Below are positions 1 to 7,099 of a stretch of 14,145 nt of DNA, in pieces. The position numbers and the translations under genes are program-made. Source of the stretch: Actinomycetota bacterium (lineage in GTDB: Bacteria > Actinomycetota > Actinomycetes > Actinomycetales > Microbacteriaceae); assembly GCA_009702645.1 (NCBI GenBank), contig WLHO01000006.1:1-14145 (forward strand), read 5' to 3'. The notes beneath the pieces are model-generated. The model was given only the letters and a program-made list of their open reading frames with translations, searched no databases and was not told the origin of the DNA. Numbering within the stretch: the stretch's first letter is position 1; the number at the start of each line of letters is the position of its first letter.

Positions 1-680
1 GCACTTGGAACATCAGGGTTGAGAATTCTGGACCACTGCGCCTTGCCGCGGTAGGAAATGATCAAAATGATGCCGGTGACAATGAGCGCGATCGATACCG
101 AAATCAATCCCGCTACAGCGGAAAGGCCAAGCACCAGTGAAGTTAACAAAGGAAGGTATGGAGCTAGGGCTAAATCCTCAAAGACCAAGATGGTGACTAT
201 TCGCCGCGATAACTCGGAGCGACGCCATCCAGATTCGCGGATAAGTTCGGATGTGATTCCCGAAGACGAAACGTAACTTATTCCCCCCAGAGCAAGTGCG
301 GCAAGAGGGCCCCAGCCAAACAGCAGGGCTAGTGCAGCGCCAGGAATGAAGTTGACCGCAACGTCAAAAAAACCAGCGGACTTTCTTTCTTTGAATGCCT
401 TTGCCAAATCAGGCGCGGAGTGCTCAAGGCCCAGAAGGAGCAAAAGCAGAATTGCACCGATTTGGGCGCCTAGATCTAGAAAGTCTTGACTTAGGCTGAT
501 GAGCCCGAAGCCACCCTGTCCAACGACCAATCCAACAAGTAGATAGATAGGTACGACAGAAAAACGAATCTTGGCTGCCACAAATGCAATAACTCCAAGT
601 CCCAGCAGCAATGCACCAATCTCAGCAAGCGTCAATGCCGTTTCGGCAGAGCCCCCCAAGGCTAATACTGGTTCAATCAC
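1..680 (-). CDS. Kef-type (CPA2) cation:proton antiporter, 3'-truncated by window edge
   Basis: Reading the minus strand from a GTG at 678-680 gives 226 open codons running off the window. The product is very hydrophobic, with about seven likely membrane segments (roughly residues 18-36, 40-60, 68-86, 105-122, 125-140, 162-185, 188-210). It matches the N-terminal half of the Na+/H+ exchanger (CPA2/KefB) family: a LLLLLLLGLEHS segment (residues 79-88), a GISYVSSSGI segment (133-142) and the FEDLALAP motif (167-174), whose acidic pair E168-D169 sits where CPA2 proteins carry ion-coupling acids. It probably exchanges K+ or Na+ for protons across the plasma membrane. No in-frame ATG, GTG or TTG lies between the GTG and an upstream in-frame stop (693-695), so GTG is the only ordinary start, although its ribosome-binding site is weak. 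The missing C-terminal half may carry a RCK/TrkA domain; this cannot be judged. The gene is divergent from pepN across 72 bp. Confidence 0.85.
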   Translation of the reverse strand, partial: MIEPVLALGGSAETALTLAEIGALLLGLGVIAFVAAKIRFSVVPIYLLVGLVVGQGGFGLISLSQDFLDLGAQIGAILLLLLLGLEHSAPDLAKAFKERKSAGFFDVAVNFIPGAALALLFGWGPLAALALGGISYVSSSGITSELIRESGWRRSELSRRIVTILVFEDLALAPYLPLLTSLVLGLSAVAGLISVSIALIVTGIILIISYRGKAQWSRILNPDVPS

Positions 681-752
681 AAGGCCATTGTTTCACACCT
701 GATGGCTCCCAGTTAGGCTTTGAAGCAATACCAGCCAGAAAGGTAGCACCAC
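681..752. promoter_or_regulatory. divergent intergenic region (antiporter / pepN)
   Basis: These 72 bp separate two divergent start codons, so both promoters should lie here or in the adjacent coding ends. I see an AAAGG Shine-Dalgarno at 739-743, nine bases before the pepN GTG, and a TAGGCT hexamer (TANNNT type) that could be a -10 element. No convincing -35 box or operator palindrome is visible. The promoter assignment is positional inference. Confidence 0.4.
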
Positions 753-3302
753 GTGCCCGGTGAGAACCTCACAAGAAAAGAAGCCATCGAACGCGCGAGC
801 ATTCTCGATGTTCAAAGCTACGAAGTGGAAATTGACCTAACCCAAGGCGGAGAGCTATTTGGCTCAACCACCCGTGTTCGGTTTAGTGCGAAAGAAGGCG
901 CTACCAGTTTTATCGATGCCATCACAGGGGCAGTTCACTCGGTGGTGCTAAACGGTCAGGTGCTTGACCCAGCAAAGGTTTCTGACGGTATCCGCATCCA
1001 GCTTCCATCCCTTGCTAAAGAAAATGAGTTGGTTGTTGTTGCCCAAGGAAAGTACACCAACACTGGTGAAGGTTTGCACCGGTTCGTGGATCCGGTAGAT
1101 CAAGAGGTTTACCTCTATACACAGTTTGAGGTGCCTGACTCGAGAAGAATGTTTGCTGTCTTCGAGCAACCTGATCTAAAGGCAACTTTCGCCTTTAACA
1201 TCACAGCCCCGAGCTACTGGAAAGTAGTCTCGAACTCCCCTACTCCAGAACCCCATGTGCTCAGAGATGGAGTATCGGTTTGGAATTTCCAACCTACGCC
1301 GCGAATCTCCAGCTACATCACAGCCCTAGTGGCAGGTCCTTACGTAGAGGTCAACGATCAGCTGATCTCAAGCTCTGGCAAAGTCATCCCTCTTGGAGTG
1401 TTTTGCCGAAAGTCGCTCTTTGAACACTTGGATGCTGAGTACATTTTCGAAAAGACAAAGCAGGGCTTTGAATTCTTTGAGTCGCAGTTTGGGGTTGCTT
1501 ACCCGTTCGAAAAGTACGACCAGCTTTTTGTTCCTGAGTTCAACGCTGGCGCTATGGAGAACGCTGGGGCTGTCACCTTCACCGAATCTTACGTATTCAG
1601 ATCCAAAGTCACCGAAGCTACCCGTGAGCGTCGCGTGGTCACAATCCTGCACGAGCTAGCACATATGTGGTTTGGCGACCTGGTCACAATGCGCTGGTGG
1701 AATGATCTGTGGCTCAACGAGTCCTTTGCTGAGTACGCATCAACACTTGCGACCCAGGAAGCAACCGAGTGGAAAGGCGCTTGGGCGACTTTTGCCTCGT
1801 TAGAAAAATCCTGGGCCTATCGTCAGGACCAGCTTCCTTCCACCCATCCGATTGTTGCCGAGATCAATGACTTAGAAGATGTGCAAGTCAATTTCGATGG
1901 AATCACCTACGCAAAGGGAGCATCGGTTTTAAAGCAGCTGGTTGCTTGGGTTGGACAAGAACCGTTTATGCGCGGAGTGTCTTCGTACTTCAAAAAGCAC
2001 GCTTACCAAAACACCGAGCTCAAAGATCTGCTCAAAGAGTTAGAAGCCGAAAGCGGCAGAGATCTTTCTGAGTGGTCAAAGCTGTGGCTTGAAACTGCCG
2101 GAGTGAACCTACTAAGGCCCGAGATAAAAGATAAAGATGGAGTAATCGAGTCCTTCACTATTTCGCAATCCGCAATTGCTGATTACCCATTTCTCAGGCC
2201 GCATCGCTTGGCAGTTGGCTTTTACAACGAAGTCGGAGGCAAGCTGGTTCGCACTGAAAGAGTGGAGCTGGATGTTCAGGGGGCAAAAACTTCTGTGCCA
2301 GAACTAGTGGGAAAAACTCGCCCAGCTCTTATTGTTCTAAATGACGACGACCTAACTTACGCAAAAATTCGACTTGATGAGAAATCTTTTGCTACTGCCC
2401 AAGCCATGCTCTCCCATATCGAGGACCCGTTGGCACGCGCACTGGTGTGGGGATCGGTCTGGGATGCAACCAGAGACGGTGAAATTTCTGGTCGCGCCTT
2501 TATTGAGCTTGTACTTTCACACATCGGCCAGGAGCTGGAATCCACCACCATGATGACGCTGCTTAGGCAGCTACTAACCGTGGCCAATTTGTTCGTGGCC
2601 CCAGAACACAGACTCGAGGCTCAGCTAAAAGTTGCGGATGGATTGTGGAAGCTGGCACAGAATGCCCAAGCTGGATCAGATGCGCAGCTTCAGTTCACTA
2701 AGTTTTTTGCTCAGTTTGCAAGAAACGATAAGCAGCTAACAACCGTTGCGGATCTACTAAGTGGCAAGACTCAACTGGATGATCTCGAGATCGACACCGA
2801 TCTTCGCTGGGAACTCCTAACTTCTCTCTCAGTTGGAGGAAAAGCCAGCAAGGACCGCATCGATGTTGAGCTGGAGGCTGACAACACTGCAAATGGTCAA
2901 AAGGCTCATGCCGCAGCAATGGCTGCAATGCCGGATCTTAATTCCAAGCAGGTAATCTTCGACAAGCTTGTCAACACCGATGAGATGAGCAACGCTCTAG
3001 TGAACTCAGCGAGTTTGGCATTTGGTCGAGTCCTTGATACTTCAGTCCTTGAGCCATTTGTCGATCAGTACTTCTCGAAAGTGCTTTCAATCTGGGAAAA
3101 CAAGAGCTACCACATGGCCGAGTATCTGCTTGTAAATCTCTACCCTCTGGCAATTGTGAACAATGCCTTAGCAGCTCAGACCGAGCAGTTCTTGAAAAAC
3201 CCAGAACTTGCTTCCAAACCTGCCCTTAAAAGAATCATCGTCGAGAACCTAGCGAGTGTGCAACGAGCACTTAGCGCCCAAAGCGCAGACAAAAAAGGCT
3301 AG
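753..3302 (+). CDS. pepN: aminopeptidase N (M1 family zinc metallopeptidase)
   Basis: The 849-aa product is a full-length M1 aminopeptidase that removes N-terminal residues from peptides in the cytosol. The exopeptidase motif GAMEN is at residues 266-270. The zinc site HELAH is at 300-304 (ligands H300 and H304, general base E301), with the third ligand E323 in the WLNESFAEY segment. Y386 in FDGITYAKGA corresponds to the transition-state tyrosine of the family. The C-terminal half (about 530-835) has the helical character of the actinobacterial/eukaryotic-like PepN C-terminal domain. The GTG start gives MPGENLTRKEA, the N-terminus usual for actinobacterial PepN, and is preceded by AAAGG nine bases upstream. 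There is no signal peptide. glbO follows after 12 nt and is probably co-transcribed. Nothing looks broken. Confidence 0.97.
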   Translation: MPGENLTRKEAIERASILDVQSYEVEIDLTQGGELFGSTTRVRFSAKEGATSFIDAITGAVHSVVLNGQVLDPAKVSDGIRIQLPSLAKENELVVVAQGKYTNTGEGLHRFVDPVDQEVYLYTQFEVPDSRRMFAVFEQPDLKATFAFNITAPSYWKVVSNSPTPEPHVLRDGVSVWNFQPTPRISSYITALVAGPYVEVNDQLISSSGKVIPLGVFCRKSLFEHLDAEYIFEKTKQGFEFFESQFGVAYPFEKYDQLFVPEFNAGAMENAGAVTFTESYVFRSKVTEATRERRVVTILHELAHMWFGDLVTMRWWNDLWLNESFAEYASTLATQEATEWKGAWATFASLEKSWAYRQDQLPSTHPIVAEINDLEDVQVNFDGITYAKGASVLKQLVAWVGQEPFMRGVSSYFKKHAYQNTELKDLLKELEAESGRDLSEWSKLWLETAGVNLLRPEIKDKDGVIESFTISQSAIADYPFLRPHRLAVGFYNEVGGKLVRTERVELDVQGAKTSVPELVGKTRPALIVLNDDDLTYAKIRLDEKSFATAQAMLSHIEDPLARALVWGSVWDATRDGEISGRAFIELVLSHIGQELESTTMMTLLRQLLTVANLFVAPEHRLEAQLKVADGLWKLAQNAQAGSDAQLQFTKFFAQFARNDKQLTTVADLLSGKTQLDDLEIDTDLRWELLTSLSVGGKASKDRIDVELEADNTANGQKAHAAAMAAMPDLNSKQVIFDKLVNTDEMSNALVNSASLAFGRVLDTSVLEPFVDQYFSKVLSIWENKSYHMAEYLLVNLYPLAIVNNALAAQTEQFLKNPELASKPALKRIIVENLASVQRALSAQSADKKG

Positions 3303-3314
3303 ACAAACACGCAG

Positions 3315-3764
3315 ATGACAGACGAGTTTGAAGACGCAGCAAGGGTAGAAACCGTTCGGATCAAAGGACTTTCCGGCGAGCGAGTAGGTGGCAATTTCTT
3401 CGTGCAAATCGGAGGAACCAAAACCTTCCAGAAGCTAACGGATAAGTTCTACGAAGGTGTTGCAACAGATGAGATCTTGCGACCGATGTATCCAGAAGAT
3501 GATTTAGGTCCAGCTGCTGAGCGTCTAAGAATGTTTCTCGAGCAATACTGGGGTGGTCCAACCACTTATCAAGAAACCAGAGGACATCCGCGCCTTCGAA
3601 TGAGGCACTCCCCCTTCAAGATCAATCCATTAGCTAGAGAGCGCTGGCTGCTTCACATGAAAGCAGCAGTTGATTCACTAGAGCTTGCTCCGCTTCAGCA
3701 GGCTGAGCTGTGGGGCTATCTAGATCGCGCCGCCACAGCGATGCTGAACAGCTTCGATGATTAG
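3315..3764 (+). CDS. glbO: group II truncated haemoglobin (trHbO)
   Basis: The 149-aa product is a haem-binding 2-over-2 globin. It lines up with M. tuberculosis GlbO with a constant offset of 23 residues: Tyr46 at B10, Tyr59 at CD1, proximal His98 at F8 and Trp111 at G8 are all present. The characteristic FLEQYWGGP and HPRLRMRHSPF blocks are nearly unchanged. Family members bind O2 and NO and are linked to oxygen delivery or peroxide/NO chemistry near the membrane; the exact role here is inference. The N-terminus is about 23 residues longer than Mtb GlbO. The ATG at 3315 has only a distant AAGG, while an internal GTG at codon 30 has AGGTGG upstream and is an alternative start, though it would begin inside the first conserved helix. 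The gene lies 12 nt after pepN. Its stop overlaps the stop of the convergent gene by 4 nt. Confidence 0.95.
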   Translation: MTDEFEDAARVETVRIKGLSGERVGGNFFVQIGGTKTFQKLTDKFYEGVATDEILRPMYPEDDLGPAAERLRMFLEQYWGGPTTYQETRGHPRLRMRHSPFKINPLARERWLLHMKAAVDSLELAPLQQAELWGYLDRAATAMLNSFDD

Positions 3765-4426
3765 AAGTGTTTGGCTTCTTTAGAAAGTACGTGGCCAAAC
3801 TCGGTTGACAGCCTGACCCAGCCCTGTGAGTGAAAAACTGGAACGTCCTGATCCTTAACCAAAAAACCCAGACCTGCCGCTGCAAACGCAGCTCCTGCTG
3901 GAACCTTTGATTCAACATCTATTGCACGGCCCCATACCTCTGCGCGAATTCGAGCAGCGATAGGTCCTCCCACTGATTCAGGAATCGTCTCGGCTACCTC
4001 GGTGATTCCCTTTTTTGCAGTGCTGGTTAGCAACTCTTCCCTAAGCACTCCAGCTTCAACCCAACCCGTTCTAGGCGGTGATACCCCGGCCCATGGAACA
4101 CGCTCGGTTGATGCCATCTCGAAAACAAATCGCTCACCGGTAGATGGCTTTTCAAGCTCAAACGCAATTCGATCTAGAACGGCCTGAATCGGAACCAGGA
4201 TGTTGATCTCGGCTTCGGATTTGAGCTCCATAGTGCGAAGCCCTAAAACCGTGGGTCCGTCATCCAAAATTGCAGCTGGAAACAGCGGCGCAACGTAGGC
4301 CGTTAGCAAAGTTCCAAAAGCCCTCAGGCGAACCGTGCCCTTTTGGTCCATCTTCTTAGCCCTGGTTAGGTAGGACTTCAGGTCCAGAGCGGTTTGCTCA
4401 TCAAGAAGCTGAAAGGTGTTTTTCAT
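3761..4426 (-). CDS. conserved-looking protein of unknown function (221 aa)
   Basis: I do not recognise the family. The product is soluble, with no signal peptide or membrane segment. Visible features are a basic N-terminal third (KSYLTRAKKMDQKGTVRLR, about residues 17-35), a central part with alternating hydrophobic residues suggesting beta strands (TVLGLRTMELKSEAEINI, about 59-76), a segment rich in E, R and P (STERVPWAGVSPPRTGW, about 106-122), and an Ala/Gly-rich stretch (VPAGAAFAAAGLGFLV, about 175-190). No catalytic motif stands out. The ATG at 4424-4426 is preceded by AGAGGT about 15 nt upstream, rather far. The gene is convergent with glbO (4-nt stop-to-stop overlap) and divergent from the thioesterase (56 bp). 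Codon use looks like that of its neighbours, so I take it as a genuine native gene. Confidence 0.8.
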   Translation of the reverse strand: MKNTFQLLDEQTALDLKSYLTRAKKMDQKGTVRLRAFGTLLTAYVAPLFPAAILDDGPTVLGLRTMELKSEAEINILVPIQAVLDRIAFELEKPSTGERFVFEMASTERVPWAGVSPPRTGWVEAGVLREELLTSTAKKGITEVAETIPESVGGPIAARIRAEVWGRAIDVESKVPAGAAFAAAGLGFLVKDQDVPVFHSQGWVRLSTEFGHVLSKEAKHF

Positions 4427-4482
4427 TAGAGAACTAAACTTACCTCTGAAAGCTATCCACCCAAGTTAGGACACCGATTTCA
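4427..4482. promoter_or_regulatory. divergent intergenic region (unknown gene / thioesterase)
   Basis: Only 56 bp separate the two divergent start codons, so two promoters must share this DNA or reach into the coding ends. A GTTAGGAC stretch about 12 nt before the thioesterase GTG may be its ribosome-binding site. I see no palindrome. The promoter role is inferred from position only. Confidence 0.3.
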
Positions 4483-5406
4483 GTGAGCAAGGTGCAGCCA
4501 CCCGAAGATCCATTAGCAGATTTGATATTCGCTCTGGATATCAAAGATGCCGGCGGGGCAAGAACCAAAGAGGATATCTTCATCGGTCCGTCGCAGTGGA
4601 TGCCTCACGGACGAGTTTTCGGCGGTCAAGTTCTAGCACAGTGTCACGTTGCTGCAACTAGAACCGTCGACCCTGAGAGAGTGCTTCACTCCCTTCACGG
4701 ATACTTCCTAAGACCAGGGGATATCGATCTTCCAATTACTTTCTCCGTGGACCGGCTAAGAGACGGCAGATCATTCTCCACTAGACGAGTACAGGCATAC
4801 CAAAAAGGTGAGCCGATCTTTTCGATGATCGCATCTTTCCAAATTGAGAGCCCAGGGCTTACTCATCACGAACAAATGCCGGAGGGGATGACTCAGCCCG
4901 AAGATCTTCCATCAGCTGCAGAAGTACTCGGGGGTATTCCACACCCGGTTGCTCAGTACTGGGCCAAGGCTCGGCCGTTTGACATGCGACATGTCCAGTC
5001 ACCGATTTATTTCGAAGTAAAAGGCGAAGCGGTGGCTCACCAAGCAGTTTGGCTAAAGGCAATTGGAACTTTGCCCGCGTCTCAGACCCTGCATCAGGCA
5101 GCACTCGCCTACGCCTCAGATTTCACCCTGCTTGAAAGTATCTATCGCCGCCATAAAATCTCTTGGGCTAAACCCGGACTAAAAACTGCGAGCTTGGATC
5201 ACGCTATGTGGTTCCACGCTCCAGCAAAAGTTGATGACTGGATGCTCTATGTTCAAGAATCCCCTGCTGCTCAAAACAGTCGCGGGCTTGCTCTTGGAAA
5301 GATCTTTAGTCGCGACGGAGTTCTTCTTGCAACTGTTGCTCAAGAGGGTATGGTCCGAGTTCCAGATGGACCGGTTGCTAGTCTCTTGTCAGTCTTCGGT
5401 AGGTAG
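4483..5406 (+). CDS. tesB: acyl-CoA thioesterase II (TesB family, double hotdog)
   Basis: The 307-aa product has two hotdog folds and should hydrolyse medium- to long-chain acyl-CoA to free fatty acid and CoA in the cytosol. The N-terminal hotdog carries HGRVFGGQVLAQ (residues 42-53) and LHSLHGYFLRPG (68-79). The C-terminal hotdog carries YASDFTLL (210-217), SLDHAMWFHAP (237-247) and VAQEGMVR (285-292). Compared with E. coli TesB, whose catalytic residues are Asp204, Thr228 and Gln278, the equivalents here are Asp213, Ser237 and Gln287. The Thr-to-Ser change is conservative and keeps a hydroxyl. The start is GTG, with TAGGAC about 12 nt upstream. The last 29 nt overlap the end of ettA on the other strand. 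The physiological substrate is unknown. Confidence 0.93.
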   Translation: MSKVQPPEDPLADLIFALDIKDAGGARTKEDIFIGPSQWMPHGRVFGGQVLAQCHVAATRTVDPERVLHSLHGYFLRPGDIDLPITFSVDRLRDGRSFSTRRVQAYQKGEPIFSMIASFQIESPGLTHHEQMPEGMTQPEDLPSAAEVLGGIPHPVAQYWAKARPFDMRHVQSPIYFEVKGEAVAHQAVWLKAIGTLPASQTLHQAALAYASDFTLLESIYRRHKISWAKPGLKTASLDHAMWFHAPAKVDDWMLYVQESPAAQNSRGLALGKIFSRDGVLLATVAQEGMVRVPDGPVASLLSVFGR

Positions 5407-7060
5407 AGCGGTGAGGCTTAGCAGCCTCTGGTCCTAGACGCTCTATCTTGTTAGCTTCGTACGACTCGAAGTTTCCTTCGAACCAGTACCACTTATCTGG
5501 ATCAGCATCGGTGCCCTCGTAAGCCAAAATATGAGTTGCAACTCGGTCCAAGAACCAACGATCGTGTGTGATCACCACAGCACAGCCAGGAAACTCTAGA
5601 AGCGCATTCTCAAGTGACCCGAGAGTTTCAACATCCAAGTCGTTAGTTGGCTCATCGAGAAGAAGAAGGTTTCCACCCTGCTTTAATGTCAGAGCAAGGT
5701 TCAATCGGTTTCTTTCTCCACCGGAAAGCACGCCGGCAGGCTTTTGCTGATCCGGGCCCTTGAAACCAAACGCTGCAACATATGCCCTCGAAGGCATTTC
5801 AACTTGACCTACGTGAATGTAATCAAGGCCACCAGAAACTACTTCCCAAAGGCTCTTATCTGGATCAATTCCAGCTCGGGACTGGTCGACGTATGAAATC
5901 TTTACGGTCTCACCAATTTTGAGTTCACCGCCGTCGAGTTTTTCCTCACCCATGATCATCTTGAAAAGAGTGGACTTACCAACTCCGTTGGGTCCGATAA
6001 CTCCAACAATTCCGTTTCTAGGAAGAGTGAAGGAAAGATCCGAGATGAGTGTACGGTCACCAAATTTCTTGACCAGTGATTTGGCTTCCAAAACAATGTT
6101 TCCAAGTCTCGGACCAGGTGGAATTTGAATCTCTTCGAAATCGAGTTTTCTAGTCTTGTCGGCTTCCGATGCCATCTCTTCATACCTTGCAAGACGAGCC
6201 TTAGATTTGGTCTGTCTAGCCTTTGAGGAAGATCTGACCCACTCGAGCTCATCGGAGAGACGCTTGGCCAATTTGGCATCTTTTTTGCCAGCGACTTCTA
6301 AACGCTCCTGTTTTTTCTCAAGGTAAGTCGAGTAGTTACCTTCGTACGGATAAGCCCTGCCTCGATCTAACTCGAGGATCCATTGCGCAACGTTGTCTAG
6401 GAAGTACCTATCGTGTGTCACGGCAAGTACGGCCCCTGGATACTTAGCCAAGTGCTGCTCAAGCCAAAGAACACTTTCGGCGTCCAAATGGTTTGTTGGC
6501 TCATCGAGCAGAAGCAAATCTGGTTTTTCAAGCAGTAGTTTGCAGAGCGCGACGCGACGCTTTTCTCCACCAGAGAGATTGTGCACCGGAGTATCCCCTG
6601 GTGGGCAACGAAGTGCATCCATTGCCTGCTCCAGTTGTGAATCCAAATCCCACGCATCGAGGTGATCGATTTGCTCTTGCAAAACTCCCATCTCTTCCAA
6701 AAGCTTGTCGTAATCCGCGTCTGGGTTTGCAAGTTCAGCTGAGATTTCGTTGAATCGATCTAGCTTGGCCTTGGTTTCAAAAACCGCTTCTTCAACGTTT
6801 CCTAAGACAGTTTTTTCTTCGTTCAGCTTTGGTTCCTGCATCAAAATGCCGACCGAGAAGCCTTCGCTCAATCGAGCTTCTCCATTAGAAGGAGAATCTA
6901 GGCCAGCCATGATCTTAAGCACGGATGACTTACCCGAACCATTTGGGCCAACAACGCCGATCTTGGCTCCAGGCAGAAATGCCAGTGTTACATCGTCGAG
7001 GATGACCTTGTCGCCGTGCGCCTTGCGCGCCTTAATCATTTGGTAAATAAACTCGGCCAT
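5378..7060 (-). CDS. ettA: energy-dependent translational throttle protein EttA (ABC-F ATPase)
   Basis: The 560-aa product has two ABC domains and no membrane segments. ABC1 has Walker A GPNGSGKS (38-45), signature LSGGE (162-166) and Walker B LLLLDE (182-187). ABC2 has Walker A GPNGVGKST (356-364), signature LSGGE (445-449) and Walker B LLLLDE (465-470). Catalytic glutamates are E187 and E470. An EttA-type arm insertion lies at about residues 90-140, and the charged inter-domain linker (about 245-310) is the P-site tRNA interaction motif. E. coli EttA binds the ribosomal E site and gates entry of initiation complexes into elongation according to the ATP/ADP ratio. The C-terminus ending in YRRLTRD is of the usual family type, so the 29-nt tail-to-tail overlap with tesB looks real. 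The start has a strong GAGGAAAC Shine-Dalgarno. The 179-nt leader behind ssb is highly structured (separate entries). Confidence 0.97.
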   Translation of the reverse strand: MAEFIYQMIKARKAHGDKVILDDVTLAFLPGAKIGVVGPNGSGKSSVLKIMAGLDSPSNGEARLSEGFSVGILMQEPKLNEEKTVLGNVEEAVFETKAKLDRFNEISAELANPDADYDKLLEEMGVLQEQIDHLDAWDLDSQLEQAMDALRCPPGDTPVHNLSGGEKRRVALCKLLLEKPDLLLLDEPTNHLDAESVLWLEQHLAKYPGAVLAVTHDRYFLDNVAQWILELDRGRAYPYEGNYSTYLEKKQERLEVAGKKDAKLAKRLSDELEWVRSSSKARQTKSKARLARYEEMASEADKTRKLDFEEIQIPPGPRLGNIVLEAKSLVKKFGDRTLISDLSFTLPRNGIVGVIGPNGVGKSTLFKMIMGEEKLDGGELKIGETVKISYVDQSRAGIDPDKSLWEVVSGGLDYIHVGQVEMPSRAYVAAFGFKGPDQQKPAGVLSGGERNRLNLALTLKQGGNLLLLDEPTNDLDVETLGSLENALLEFPGCAVVITHDRWFLDRVATHILAYEGTDADPDKWYWFEGNFESYEANKIERLGPEAAKPHRSTYRRLTRD

Positions 7061-7078
7061 TTTGTTTCCTCAATCGTC

Positions 7079-7099
7079 GGTGTCAAAAAAAATGACACC
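7079..7099 (-). promoter_or_regulatory. 7-7-7 dyad/hairpin 18 nt upstream of the ettA start
   Basis: GGTGTCA (7079-7085) and TGACACC (7093-7099) are perfect inverted repeats separated by seven A's on the plus strand. In the ettA mRNA this would be a 7-bp hairpin with a seven-U loop, ending just upstream of the GAGGAAAC ribosome-binding site and leaving it free. As DNA, the TGTCA-N7-TGACA core has the shape of a repressor or activator half-site pair. Part of it (7094-7099) is also used by the larger stem at 7094-7195, so the two RNA structures exclude each other. The function is inferred. Confidence 0.5.

Noticed and set aside
58..276. A 72-aa plus-strand open frame in the first 300 bases
   Set aside because: It is antisense to a continuous hydrophobic CPA2 antiporter frame on the minus strand.
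1368..1652. Long antisense open frames within pepN (and a similar plus-strand one at 1393-1659)
   Set aside because: They are entirely inside the confidently assigned PepN zinc-peptidase core, have no ribosome-binding sites and encode low-complexity, unfamiliar products.
4830..5406. Thr-to-Ser change at the catalytic position of TesB as a sign of altered activity
   Set aside because: Serine keeps the hydroxyl, and the Asp and Gln partners are intact, so it is probably normal variation.
6393..6753. Open frames antisense to ettA (6393-6665, 6493-6753, 6750-7046)
   Set aside because: They mirror the conserved ABC1 region of EttA. Ser/Arg-rich translations are typical of antisense reading of coding DNA.
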